Made by a program: the position numbers and the translations under genes. The notes beneath the pieces are model-generated. The model worked only from the letters and a program-made list of their open reading frames with translations. It searched no databases and was not told the DNA's origin. Shown in pieces: positions 17,230-25,828 of a stretch of DNA of 36,385 nt (positions within the stretch are counted from its first letter, which is position 1; the number at the start of each line of letters is the position of its first letter). The stretch is from Bacteroidales bacterium (lineage in GTDB: Bacteria > Bacteroidota > Bacteroidia > Bacteroidales > JAFGUD01): positions 1 through 36,385 of the forward strand of contig JAFGUD010000281.1 in NCBI GenBank assembly GCA_016938685.1. Direction: 5' to 3'.

Positions 17230-18864
17230 ATGAAACTAAAATTCAACTTACTAATTATTGCTTTATTAAGTTCGTTGGTGCTTTTTAATGCATGTAAAAA
17301 GAAATCTTCGGTTTTTGCAGTAATACCTGAAGATACAAAAGCTGTGCTTGTTTTTGATTTAAAATCTGTGCTGAAAAAAGCAGATTTTATTAATATTGAG
17401 GATTACAGTTTTTTTAATACTGCAATGAACGAAGTAGAAAACGAGAATAAAAAAGTTTTTCGTCTTTTGGAAGATTTTATCGAAGATCCAACCACATCAG
17501 GAATTAGTCTTTTTGGCGACTCTTTTGTATATTTTGTTGACGAAGGAAGCGATGAAAAATTTGTAGTTTGGGCTTTGCCTCTTAGCAATGGAGATAAATT
17601 TGGCAATTGGATCGATATGTTATTAGATGCTAGCGATGCCAGTTTTGATATTGAAAAAACAAGCAACTACAAATATATCAATTTTGATGATAATTCAGGA
17701 ATTGCATGGAATAAAGAAGTTGCAATTTTTGTCGTTCCAACTGACTACAAAAGCGAAGATAATATCGAAGATATGATGGATTATCTTATGGATTTGGATA
17801 CAAAAGACCAAATTTCGCAGAATAAAGATTTTATTGATTTTTATTCTAAGAAAAAAGATGTAAGTGCTTGGCTTGATTACAGTTTGCTTGAAGATATTGA
17901 TGATTACAAAAATGTAATGAAAACAATGAATATGGATTTGGACGAAATGCAACTTTCATTGTATTTGGAATTTCTTGATGGCGAAATAAAATTTACTACA
18001 ACTGTGAAGATGCCTGATAATAAAGAAATTACAGATATTTATGATGCCAAATTTAATGGTGATATTCTTAAATATTCTCCCGATAAAACATTAGGTCTTT
18101 TAACTTATGCTTTTAATCCTGAAGCATTAGGTGAATATATACAAAATATTTCTACTTACGCACTTATTAATGACGGTGTAAAAGAGGAAATTGGGTATTC
18201 AATTGATGAAATATTAGCTTCGTTTGGCGGTTCATTTTTTGTTAATGTTTACGATTTTGACAAAATAGAAGTTGAATATACTGATTATGAGCTTGTTTGG
18301 CATGATGATACTTTTGAATATACTTACGACGAGGTTACTAGTACCAAAGAAGAACTTATTCCACTTGCTGTTTTAGTGCTTGACTTAAAAGACTCAAAAG
18401 TTTTGGACAAACTAGTTGACCTGATTTCACAAGCAGGAGTGATTGAAAAGCACAATGACTATTACAAAATAGAGGAAGACGGAATGAATTTTTATTTTGG
18501 GTATAATGATGATGTTTTAGTTGTTACTTTGGACGAAGAAGCAATTAAAAATTTCAAAGATGGCGGTTATTCAAGTAGTTTAGCTTCTTTAAATGAAGGG
18601 AAATCAGCAAAAGATAATTTATTCTATCTTAAATTTAACCTAAATATTGATGATTATCCTTCGGTTGTTATTGATAAAATAACTGATGAAGATGATGATG
18701 CTGAAAAATTTGCTGATTATTGGAATGAAACTTTTGATTTTATAGAAATGAAAACTTCGGGAAAAAATGAAAGTGAAGTTTCAATTGTTTTGAAAAATGA
18801 TGATGAAAATAGTCTAAGTTTCTTGCTACATACAATAGATGATATTTCTAAAAAATTCTTATAA
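17230..18864 (+). CDS. DUF4836-like lipoprotein
   Basis: A 544-residue predicted lipoprotein. I take ATG 17230, which gives a signal peptide with lipobox LFNAC (Cys22), instead of an in-frame TTG at 17197. The mature start VIPEDTKAVLVFDLKSVLKK resembles DUF4836 proteins of Bacteroidota, whose function is not established. The body is strongly acidic (runs such as DEDDDAEKFADYW) and has repeated beta-rich segments such as LGLLTYAFNPEALGEYI. Its stop TAA overlaps the ATG of the ABC ATPase by one base (TAATG), indicating translational coupling and a shared role with the transporter. The DUF assignment is from memory of the N-terminal pattern. Confidence 0.65.
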   Translation: MKLKFNLLIIALLSSLVLFNACKKKSSVFAVIPEDTKAVLVFDLKSVLKKADFINIEDYSFFNTAMNEVENENKKVFRLLEDFIEDPTTSGISLFGDSFVYFVDEGSDEKFVVWALPLSNGDKFGNWIDMLLDASDASFDIEKTSNYKYINFDDNSGIAWNKEVAIFVVPTDYKSEDNIEDMMDYLMDLDTKDQISQNKDFIDFYSKKKDVSAWLDYSLLEDIDDYKNVMKTMNMDLDEMQLSLYLEFLDGEIKFTTTVKMPDNKEITDIYDAKFNGDILKYSPDKTLGLLTYAFNPEALGEYIQNISTYALINDGVKEEIGYSIDEILASFGGSFFVNVYDFDKIEVEYTDYELVWHDDTFEYTYDEVTSTKEELIPLAVLVLDLKDSKVLDKLVDLISQAGVIEKHNDYYKIEEDGMNFYFGYNDDVLVVTLDEEAIKNFKDGGYSSSLASLNEGKSAKDNLFYLKFNLNIDDYPSVVIDKITDEDDDAEKFADYWNETFDFIEMKTSGKNESEVSIVLKNDDENSLSFLLHTIDDISKKFL

Positions 18865-19499
18865 TGCACATTAAACTGCTAAAAGTTAAACCTACATACA
18901 TGTCGGAGTCGGAAATTGACGGCTCCGATATTTATTTGTCTGATTTTGTGATTGAAAAAAACAAATTTTATCTTGTGAAAGGTCGTTCGGGGTCGGGAAA
19001 AACTTCGTTGCTGAATTTTATTTTCGGTAAAAGTCTTTCTTTCAACGGCGATATTTTTTATGATGAAATAAACACTAAATCAATTAAAGATTACAGCGTT
19101 TTTCGGTTGTCAAAAATCAGCTATGTTTTTCAGGATTTAAAATTGTTTGATAAATTAACAGCTTATGAAAATATTCAACTGAAAAATAATCTTTTGAATA
19201 CCGTTGATGAAGTTCAAATCGACAATTGGTTTAAAGACCTGAATATTTTTGAAAAAAAACACAGTTTAGTTTCTACAATGTCGCTTGGAGAAAGACAAAG
19301 AGTTGCAATAATCAGGGCTATTTGTCAACCTTACGAGGTTTTGTTGCTTGATGAGCCTTTCAGTCACATTGACAAAAACAACATCAAAAAAGCCTCTGAG
19401 ATTATCGTCAAAAGGACAAAAGAACAAAACGCAACTCTGCTTTTAGCAACATTAGACGATGAATACTTATTTGAGTTTGATGTGAAGAAAAAACTCTAA
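18864..19499 (+). CDS. ABC transporter ATP-binding protein, LolD-like, switch His replaced
   Basis: Cytosolic ATPase subunit of 211 residues, of the LolD/MacB/FtsE type. Walker A GRSGSGKT is at 40-47, the Q-loop Gln at 90 (SYVFQDLKLFDKLTAYENI), the signature MSLGERQRVAIIRA at 139-152 and Walker B VLLLDEP at 159-165. The switch (H-loop) position, normally T-H-D, reads T-L-D, with Leu at 197. The catalytic Glu164 is retained. The start overlaps the upstream lipoprotein stop, and the permease gene follows after an 82-bp repeat-rich gap. The set is likely to drive lipoprotein or envelope-related work rather than solute import, but this is inference. Confidence 0.85.
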   Translation: MHIKLLKVKPTYMSESEIDGSDIYLSDFVIEKNKFYLVKGRSGSGKTSLLNFIFGKSLSFNGDIFYDEINTKSIKDYSVFRLSKISYVFQDLKLFDKLTAYENIQLKNNLLNTVDEVQIDNWFKDLNIFEKKHSLVSTMSLGERQRVAIIRAICQPYEVLLLDEPFSHIDKNNIKKASEIIVKRTKEQNATLLLATLDDEYLFEFDVKKKL

Positions 19500-19515
19500 A
19501 AGTTGATAGTTCTTA

Positions 19516-19575
19516 AAGTTCAAAGTTATAAAGCATCTGACTTTATAAACTTTAAAAACTTTATAACTTTATAAC
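19516..19575 (+). repeat. AT-rich hairpin and short tandem repeat in the ABC operon
   Basis: AAAGTTATAAAG (19522-19533) can pair with CTTTATAAACTTT (19541-19553), with one bulged base, across a CATCTGA loop. The right arm continues as about four imperfect copies of an 8-9 nt unit (CTTTATAAA, CTTTAAAAA, CTTTATAA, CTTTATAA) up to 19574. It lies between the ATPase and permease genes of one operon. Confidence 0.6.
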
Positions 19576-19581
19576 TACATT

Positions 19582-20769
19582 ATGATAAAAAAATTACAAA
19601 AAAAATCCATTAACGCTAACGCAATAATATTTTCGTTCACATTATTTGTTGGACTTGCTATATTGCTGATAATTAGTCAATTGTATTTTGATATTAAGCC
19701 GCTTATTAAATCAGATTCTGATATTTTTAAGAAACAAACTGTTGCTATTTCTAAACAAGTTTCGGCTTTTAAAAGTGTCGGAAAAAGTGAAATTGGATTT
19801 GAACAAGATGAAATAGAAGAGATTAGAAATCAGGATTTTGTGAAAAGTATTGCTGAATTTAAAACTGCTAATTTTGAAATTTCGGCTTACACGGAATCAG
19901 ATTTAATCCCCGATTTTTACACACTTTTGTTTTTGGAAAGTATTCCTAACGATTATCTTGATGTGGAACCCGAAGAATGGACTTGGAGCGAAGGGGAGGA
20001 ATTTTTACCGATTGTTGTTCCCGGATTTTATCTTACTCTTTATAATTTTGGTTTTGCTCAATCGCAAGGTTTACCGGTTATTTCCGAAAATATGCTTTCT
20101 CAATTCGACTTCAAAATCAGAATAAAAGGTCAATCAAAAGTAGAAGAATTTGACAGTAGAATTGTAGGGTTTTCGAACAAAATTAATTCAATTTTAGTGC
20201 CCGAAGAGTTTATGAATTGGGCAAACGCAAAATATGGCAGCAATCAAAACCCAAAACCAACTCGTTTGCTTTTGGAGTTTAACGACCCTTCTGACGAAAG
20301 AATTTTGCAGTTTTTTAACGATAATAATTATGACATCAGCGCACAAGATTTACAACTTAACAAAGTGATGTTTTATTTTAAAAGTGCAAGCGCATTTGTT
20401 TTTTTTATTGGACTTGTAATCACCGTTTTATCAGTTAGTCTTATTGTTTTGAGTTTATTCCTGATTTTTTATAAAAACAAAGAAGAAATAATTAACCTTT
20501 CGCTGTTAGGGTATACAAACAAACAAATTTCTGTTTTTTATAACGTTATCGTTTCGGTAATAACTTTTGTTTCAATAATTGCTGCATTTTTTGTGTCTTT
20601 GTATGTTAGAAGTATTTATGTTGCTAATTTTGAGACATTTGTAGGATATGATAAGCCCGATTTTTCTGTGCTTTTTCCACTTTCTATTACGTTTTCTATT
20701 ATTCTATTGTTGTTGAATAACTTTATTATTTTCAGACGAATAAAAAAGATTACTGAACCAAGAAATTAG
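19582..20769 (+). CDS. FtsX/LolE-like ABC transporter permease
   Basis: Inner-membrane protein of 395 residues with the 1+3 transmembrane layout of FtsX/MacB-type permeases: TM1 at about 13-36, a periplasmic domain of about 230 residues, and TM2-TM4 at about 270-297, 320-342 and 364-386. The segment between TM2 and TM3 (KNKEEIINLSLLGYTNKQIS) is the short cytosolic coupling loop with the conserved 'LGyt..qi' pattern of FtsX permeases. It is expected to pair with the LolD-like ATPase upstream. FtsX-type transporters usually transmit force to periplasmic partners or extract lipoproteins. The closest subfamily is not clear. Confidence 0.8.
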   Translation: MIKKLQKKSINANAIIFSFTLFVGLAILLIISQLYFDIKPLIKSDSDIFKKQTVAISKQVSAFKSVGKSEIGFEQDEIEEIRNQDFVKSIAEFKTANFEISAYTESDLIPDFYTLLFLESIPNDYLDVEPEEWTWSEGEEFLPIVVPGFYLTLYNFGFAQSQGLPVISENMLSQFDFKIRIKGQSKVEEFDSRIVGFSNKINSILVPEEFMNWANAKYGSNQNPKPTRLLLEFNDPSDERILQFFNDNNYDISAQDLQLNKVMFYFKSASAFVFFIGLVITVLSVSLIVLSLFLIFYKNKEEIINLSLLGYTNKQISVFYNVIVSVITFVSIIAAFFVSLYVRSIYVANFETFVGYDKPDFSVLFPLSITFSIILLLLNNFIIFRRIKKITEPRN

Positions 20770-20786
20770 CTTGTTGAAAATTAAAT

Positions 20787-20809
20787 ATTAAAATAAAGAC
20801 TATTTTAAT
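20787..20809. terminator. weak hairpin between converging permease and regulator genes
   Basis: ATTAAAATA (20787-20795) pairs perfectly with TATTTTAAT (20801-20809) over AAGAC. The stem is A/T only, and the stop codon of the minus-strand regulator lies inside it. Its position in a 30-bp convergent gap suggests a terminator, but it lacks GC pairs. Confidence 0.3.
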
Positions 20810-21453
20810 TCAATTATTCCATTTTTTATGGCATATTTAACAAGTTCGGGGATTGATTTGAGTTCGAGTTTTTCCATTATGTTTTTTTTGTGAGTTTCTA
20901 CGGTTCGGGTACTAATGAATAGTTTGTCGCTTATTTCTTTGAAACTCAAACCATCACACAATAGTTTAATGATTTCTATTTCGCGTTCCGAAAGAATTGC
21001 TTTTTGCTTTTTGAGATTTTCTTCAAGGTTTACTTTTTTGACAAAAGTTGTACATATTTTTTTTGAAATAGTGTCACTAAAATATTCAAAGCCTTCATAA
21101 ACATATCGCACGGCTTCTAAAAATTCTTCTTTTTTTACGTTTTTGTGTAAATATCCTTTTACTCCGACTTTGACTGCTTCTACAATTGTTTCTTCGTCGT
21201 CTTGTGATGATAAAATTAGAATTTTGATTTGCGGATATTTTTCGGTTATTTGTTTTGCTATTTCAATTCCCGATATATCGGGCAATTTAACATCTAAGAG
21301 AATTATATCAGGCTGATGTTTTTCTATGGAATTAAAAATGTCCAATCCTCTTGTAACTTCGTCAATAAGTTCAATGTCCTTTACTCCTATCAGCATTGCG
21401 TTTATGCCGTCAATTACAATGCTGTGGTCTTCTACAATTGTTAGTTTTATCAT
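20800..21453 (-). CDS. NarL/LuxR-type response regulator
   Basis: A 217-residue two-component transcription regulator. The receiver domain (1-120) has the acidic VEDH pocket (Glu8, Asp9), phospho-acceptor Asp54 in IILLDVKLPDISG, and the conserved Lys in GYLHK. The C-terminal LuxR helix-turn-helix (about 153-215) reads LSEREIEIIKLLCDGLSFKE then ISDKLFISTRTVETHKKNI, typical of NarL/FixJ proteins. The gene lies 40 bp downstream of the TPR histidine kinase on the same strand, so the two form a cognate pair. Target genes are unknown; the divergently transcribed secreted-protein series is a candidate. Confidence 0.93.
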   Translation of the reverse strand: MIKLTIVEDHSIVIDGINAMLIGVKDIELIDEVTRGLDIFNSIEKHQPDIILLDVKLPDISGIEIAKQITEKYPQIKILILSSQDDEETIVEAVKVGVKGYLHKNVKKEEFLEAVRYVYEGFEYFSDTISKKICTTFVKKVNLEENLKKQKAILSEREIEIIKLLCDGLSFKEISDKLFISTRTVETHKKNIMEKLELKSIPELVKYAIKNGIIELK

Positions 21454-21493
21454 TTCCCTAATTTTCTTTGCACATAATTATTTTAATTTTTAA

Positions 21494-23632
21494 CTAATTC
21501 TTTACCGGTAATTCAAATGTAAACACGCTTCCTTTCCCTAACTCGCTATCAGCAAATATTTTACCGTTGTTTTTCTCTATTAATTCTTTGCACAAAATCA
21601 ACCCTAATCCTGTTCCTTTTTGTTGTGACTTTCCTATTGTAGATGTATCTACATCAATTCTGAAAAGTTTTTCAATGTCTTTTTCATTAAGTCCTATACC
21701 TGTATCTTCGACAGAAAAATTCACAAAATCGTTGCTTTTTTCTGTGTAAAGTTTGATTTTTCCGTTATTATTCGTAAATTTTACTGCATTGGTTATGAGG
21801 TTTCTAATTACTGTATCAATCATTTTGACATCGGCGTAAATGTACGTATTATCGTTTATTTGTGAAGTAATTTCTATATTTTTTTGATGTGCGTAATTAT
21901 CAAGAAGTTGAATATTTTTTTCTACTAATTCTTTCAAGTCGAATAGACTAGGATTGCATTTTAGTTTTCCGGTTTGGCTACCAGCCCATTGCAGTAGATT
22001 ATGCAACAAATCAAGCAAATTATTTGAAGAATCGTACATTTTTTTGAGGTATTTTTCCAAGTCGCTTTTTTCCAATTCATTAATATTTTCAAACAGTGAT
22101 TCAGTTATACTGCTAAATGCTGAAAGCGGATTTTTCAGGTCGTGGGCAATTATTGAGAAAAATTTATCTTTTGTACCGTTTAAAAGCGATAGTTGAAGGT
22201 TTTTTTCTTCTAACAATTTATTATTTTTCTTTTGACTTAAAAATCTGAGGAATATCAAAAAACCAATAAGAAGGACTAATACAGACGTTAATACTAGGAA
22301 AAATTTCAGATTTTTTTCTTTTTCCAATTGGGTTTGCTGAAGTTGGTTTTGTGTCGAAAGTAATAAAATTTCGCTCTCTTTTTTTTCTACTTCGTATTTA
22401 ACATTTAATTCCTCTACCTGTTTTTGAGCGTCTTGTCTAAAAACACTGTCTTTGTATGCAATGTAATTTTCGAAGGCATAAACTGCATTTTCGTATTGTT
22501 TCATCTCGGTATAAGATTTTGACAGATATTCATACGAAAGCATTATTTCAAGTAAATTTCTATGTGTTTCTGATAATTCAAGAGATTTTTGAATATTTAA
22601 AACCGCAGTTTTATAATTTTTTGAAAGGTAAAAAGTGTGCCCGAGATGGTTGTATGTTACAATAATGCCGTTTGTATAGTCTATTTCTATGGCAACTTCT
22701 AATGCTTTTTGATAATAATTTAGTGCTTCGGTATAATTTTCCTGCATTTTGTAAATTCTTGCAATATTACCGAAACAATTAAATAATCCGTATTTATTAT
22801 TCAACTCAAAATTCATTTCTAATGCTTGGTTTAAGAAGTCTAACCCTTTTTCATATTCTTTCAATTTTTCGTAAACTCTTCCTTTATTGGTTAACAAGCC
22901 AGCTATTTTAAATTTTGAATCATTTTTTTCAAAAATCTTTAATGCATTATCAATATACTCTAATGATTCTTCGTATTTGCCCCAGTCGTAGTAAACATTG
23001 CTCAAATTAGCGTATACGTTTGCTAATGCTTCTTCTTCGTTTTCTAATTTAAAGATTTCAATTGCTTTGTTGTAATAGTCAATTGCAGTTGCATAATCGC
23101 TAATTTTTACATATATAGAGCCAATGCTGTTGTATGTTTTTGCTTTGTCAAAGTTGTTTCCCAATTCTTGGTCTATTGCAAGGGATTTATTATAATACAA
23201 TAGAGCTTTGTCATAATTGCCCTTTTTGTTGAAAACTCCGCCAAGAGCTGTGTAATTATCGGATACTCCTTTTAGATAATTGATTTCTATACTCAAATTC
23301 AGAGATTGCTCAAAATAAAATGCGGCACTGTCAAAATTTCCTTCGTAGTAGTACGAATATCCGATAAACATATCAGATTTTGAAAATTCCAATTTATCGT
23401 CATGTTTTTTTGATAACGTTTTAGATTTTAAAGCAAATTCGCGTGCTTCCGAAAACGAAAAATCGAGAGTGTGGTCAGATAATTCATTGAGGATTACAAT
23501 TTGCTCTTGTTCGGTAGCTGTTTCTAATATATTTTTTAGGCTGTCTGTTTTAGTGTTTTGTGCTTCTGTGCATAGTGTAGTTGTTAATATTATCATTATG
23601 CTAATCATTATTTTTTTTGTATGTGTAATCAT
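21494..23632 (-). CDS. TPR-containing sensor histidine kinase
   Basis: A 712-residue membrane sensor kinase. The signal peptide is at 1-24; tetratricopeptide repeats fill about 70-390 (units such as NYDKALLYYNKSLAIDQ and KYEESLEYIDNALKIFE), predicted periplasmic; a coiled coil precedes the transmembrane helix at about 441-463. The kinase core has the H-box IIAHDLKNPLSAF with His497, an N-box VIRNLITNAVKFTN near 611, G1 VEDTGIGL and G2 GTGLGLILCKEL, so it should be active. The ligand is unknown; periplasmic TPRs usually bind peptides or proteins. It pairs with the LuxR-type regulator downstream. There are 166 bp to the divergent small gene. Confidence 0.93.
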   Translation of the reverse strand: MITHTKKIMISIMIILTTTLCTEAQNTKTDSLKNILETATEQEQIVILNELSDHTLDFSFSEAREFALKSKTLSKKHDDKLEFSKSDMFIGYSYYYEGNFDSAAFYFEQSLNLSIEINYLKGVSDNYTALGGVFNKKGNYDKALLYYNKSLAIDQELGNNFDKAKTYNSIGSIYVKISDYATAIDYYNKAIEIFKLENEEEALANVYANLSNVYYDWGKYEESLEYIDNALKIFEKNDSKFKIAGLLTNKGRVYEKLKEYEKGLDFLNQALEMNFELNNKYGLFNCFGNIARIYKMQENYTEALNYYQKALEVAIEIDYTNGIIVTYNHLGHTFYLSKNYKTAVLNIQKSLELSETHRNLLEIMLSYEYLSKSYTEMKQYENAVYAFENYIAYKDSVFRQDAQKQVEELNVKYEVEKKESEILLLSTQNQLQQTQLEKEKNLKFFLVLTSVLVLLIGFLIFLRFLSQKKNNKLLEEKNLQLSLLNGTKDKFFSIIAHDLKNPLSAFSSITESLFENINELEKSDLEKYLKKMYDSSNNLLDLLHNLLQWAGSQTGKLKCNPSLFDLKELVEKNIQLLDNYAHQKNIEITSQINDNTYIYADVKMIDTVIRNLITNAVKFTNNNGKIKLYTEKSNDFVNFSVEDTGIGLNEKDIEKLFRIDVDTSTIGKSQQKGTGLGLILCKELIEKNNGKIFADSELGKGSVFTFELPVKN

Positions 23633-23798
23633 GTGTTATGTTTTTATAAGGCAAATTAGTTGTTTTTTTAGTATTCTAAAATTGCAAAATTAGTTATTAT
23701 TTGGATTTTAATCAGGTTTTTCTGCAAATAATTACGGTCTTTCCCTTATTGTTTAAAATGTCTAATTCATAGTTCTTTGCATTATAATATTTAAAACT

Positions 23799-24029
23799 AT
23801 GAGTGAGATTATTAGACAAATCAGAAAAATTATTCTTAGAGCTGAGTTGTGTATTATCAACAATCAACTTTCAGATGCTCAAAATTATAACGAAAATGCT
23901 CGTGAATTAATCCTTAATAATTGGGACGAAATGGAGTATGAACCTCTTTTGGGAAAAGTTATGCGTCAGAAAAACGAAATTACTGTGCAAATGGTGAAAT
24001 CATTATCAAACCAATCTGTAAATAATTAA
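23799..24029 (+). CDS. small unknown cytosolic protein
   Basis: A 76-residue protein without signal peptide or transmembrane segment. It looks all-helical and charged (IRQIRKIILRAELCIINNQL, later GKVMRQKNEITVQMVKSL), with no motif I recognise. It lies 11 bp before the first secreted-protein gene and on the same strand, so it is probably the first gene of that transcript. A regulatory or chaperone-like role is possible but unsupported. Codon use looks like its neighbours. Confidence 0.6.
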   Translation: MSEIIRQIRKIILRAELCIINNQLSDAQNYNENARELILNNWDEMEYEPLLGKVMRQKNEITVQMVKSLSNQSVNN

Positions 24030-24040
24030 ATATAAAAATT

Positions 24041-24517
24041 ATGAAAAAATTTATTTTAAATTTTGTGTTAATAATTTGCTTTCCGGCAATGATATTTTCG
24101 CAACAGTCATTAAACACGGCAGGAGTAGATTATCAATCCTCGTCAGGCAGCGTAAGTATTGCTGTTGGACAAGTTTTTTATTCAACAAATAATTCCATTG
24201 ATGGTACTGTTTCGGAGGGAATTTTACAACCTTACGAAATTTTTGTAGTTACAAGTATCGAAAATCAAAAAATGTCTCTTGATTGTTCGGTTTATCCAAA
24301 TCCGACCACCGATTTATTAATCTTATCTTTTGATAATGAGGATTTTCTGAACCATAAAGCATACTTGTACAATGCCACAGGAAATATCATTAACATAATT
24401 GATGTAAAACAAAATCAATCATTTATATCATTAGAAAATCAGCCATCAGGCATTTATTTTCTGAAAATTACTCAAAATTCTAACGAAGTTAAAACTTTCA
24501 AAATCATTAAAAATTAA
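24041..24517 (+). CDS. short T9SS type A sorting-domain protein
   Basis: A 158-residue exported protein made of a signal peptide (1-20, ending IFSQQ), about 55 residues of beta-rich mature sequence (GVDYQSSSGSVSIAVGQVFY), and a T9SS type A C-terminal sorting domain (about 84-158). The sorting domain has the diagnostic CSVYPNPTTDLLILSF, ATGNIINIIDV, PSGIYFLKI and the basic end KTFKIIKN. It should cross the outer membrane by type IX secretion and be anchored or released. The N-terminal portion resembles the repeated N-terminal module seen before sorting domains in many Bacteroidota proteins. No catalytic domain. The next gene starts 5 bp downstream. Confidence 0.85.
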   Translation: MKKFILNFVLIICFPAMIFSQQSLNTAGVDYQSSSGSVSIAVGQVFYSTNNSIDGTVSEGILQPYEIFVVTSIENQKMSLDCSVYPNPTTDLLILSFDNEDFLNHKAYLYNATGNIINIIDVKQNQSFISLENQPSGIYFLKITQNSNEVKTFKIIKN

Positions 24518-24522
24518 ATATC

Positions 24523-25794
24523 ATGAAAAAATTATTTATTACAGTTATAGCAGTTGTTTCAGCAACATTTTTGTTTGCTCAAAGTCCCAGTTTGATGAGT
24601 TATCAGGCAGTTGTTCGCAATGCCGATAATCAATTGGTTACAAATACCGAAATTGGTTTAAAAATCAGCATTTTGCAAGGTTCTCCAACAGGTACGGAAG
24701 TGTATTCCGAAATTCAAAATCCTACAACTAACGCTAACGGTTTATTAAGCATTGAATTTGGCGGAGAAACCGGTTTTGATGCTATTGATTGGACTTATGG
24801 TACTTTCTTTATCAAAACTGAAATTGACTTGGACGGAGGTACAAATTACACAATAAGCGGTACAAATCAGATGCTTAGTGTACCTTTTGCTTTGCATTCA
24901 AATACCACTGAAAATTATGACGAAACCGATCCTGTTTTTGCGGCAAGTCCCGCTGTTGGTGTGCAATCGCAGGATATTACAAATTGGAACTCTGCTTACA
25001 GCTGGGGAAATCACGCAGATTATGGTTATCTGGTTTCTTTTAATGAAATGCAAGACCTTGCTAATGTAATTGCAAACGGAAGCGATGCGAATAACAGAAT
25101 TACAAATTTGGAAAACCCTGTCAGCGACCAAGATGCTGCTACTAAATTTTACATAGATAGTATAATTGCTGATCTCAAATTAAATATTTATGCCGAATTG
25201 GGTGTTACTGATATTGAAGGTAATCACTACGAAACTGTCAGAATTGGCGACCAAATCTGGATGGCTGAAAATCTCAAAACAACCAAATTCAACAATGGCG
25301 ATGATATTACGGTTGTTTCAATTTGGTCGGATTGGATAAATACAACATCTCCTGCAATGTGTTGGTTTTACGATAATCCTGCTACATACAAAGAAACTTA
25401 CGGAGGTCTTTATAATTTTTATGCTGTAAATCCCGGCAATTTGTGTCCTGATGGTTGGCATGTTCCTTCTGAAACCGAATGGCAAACTCTTATTGATTAC
25501 GTAGGTGGTGTAAATATTGCCGGCGGTGAATTAAAAGAAAAAGGATATACTTTTTGGGCTAACCCCAATACCGGTGCTAATAATACTTATGGCTTTAATG
25601 CAAGAGGTTGCGGAAACAGAAATCATACAACCGGCGATTTCGATTTTGACCAGGAACAGGCAAATTTCTGGACTTCTACAAATGTAACAGGTCAGATAGC
25701 AAAAGATGTTGAAATGTATTACAATTCTGCTAATGCTGAAATAAACAACGGGTCTATGAAACAAGGCACATCGGTAAGATGCGTAAAAGATTAA
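24523..25794 (+). CDS. FISUMP-domain exported protein
   Basis: A 423-residue exported protein with a signal peptide (1-19). The first mature domain (about 20-125: SYQAVVRNADNQLVTNTEIG ... EFGG) is a common N-terminal module of Bacteroidota surface proteins. It is followed by a motif found in tail-fibre-like proteins (NWNSAYSWGNHADYGYL, about 154-170). A FISUMP domain occupies about 236-423, with IGDQIWMAENLKTTKFNNG, GGLYNFYAV, CPDGWHVPSETEWQTLI and the final GTSVRCVKD. FISUMP domains are widespread in secreted or adhesive proteins; biochemical function is unknown. Unlike its neighbours it has no T9SS sorting domain, so surface display by that route is uncertain. Confidence 0.85.
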   Translation: MKKLFITVIAVVSATFLFAQSPSLMSYQAVVRNADNQLVTNTEIGLKISILQGSPTGTEVYSEIQNPTTNANGLLSIEFGGETGFDAIDWTYGTFFIKTEIDLDGGTNYTISGTNQMLSVPFALHSNTTENYDETDPVFAASPAVGVQSQDITNWNSAYSWGNHADYGYLVSFNEMQDLANVIANGSDANNRITNLENPVSDQDAATKFYIDSIIADLKLNIYAELGVTDIEGNHYETVRIGDQIWMAENLKTTKFNNGDDITVVSIWSDWINTTSPAMCWFYDNPATYKETYGGLYNFYAVNPGNLCPDGWHVPSETEWQTLIDYVGGVNIAGGELKEKGYTFWANPNTGANNTYGFNARGCGNRNHTTGDFDFDQEQANFWTSTNVTGQIAKDVEMYYNSANAEINNGSMKQGTSVRCVKD

Positions 25795-25828
25795 AACAAA
25801 ATCTACATTAAATTTAAAAATTTATAAA

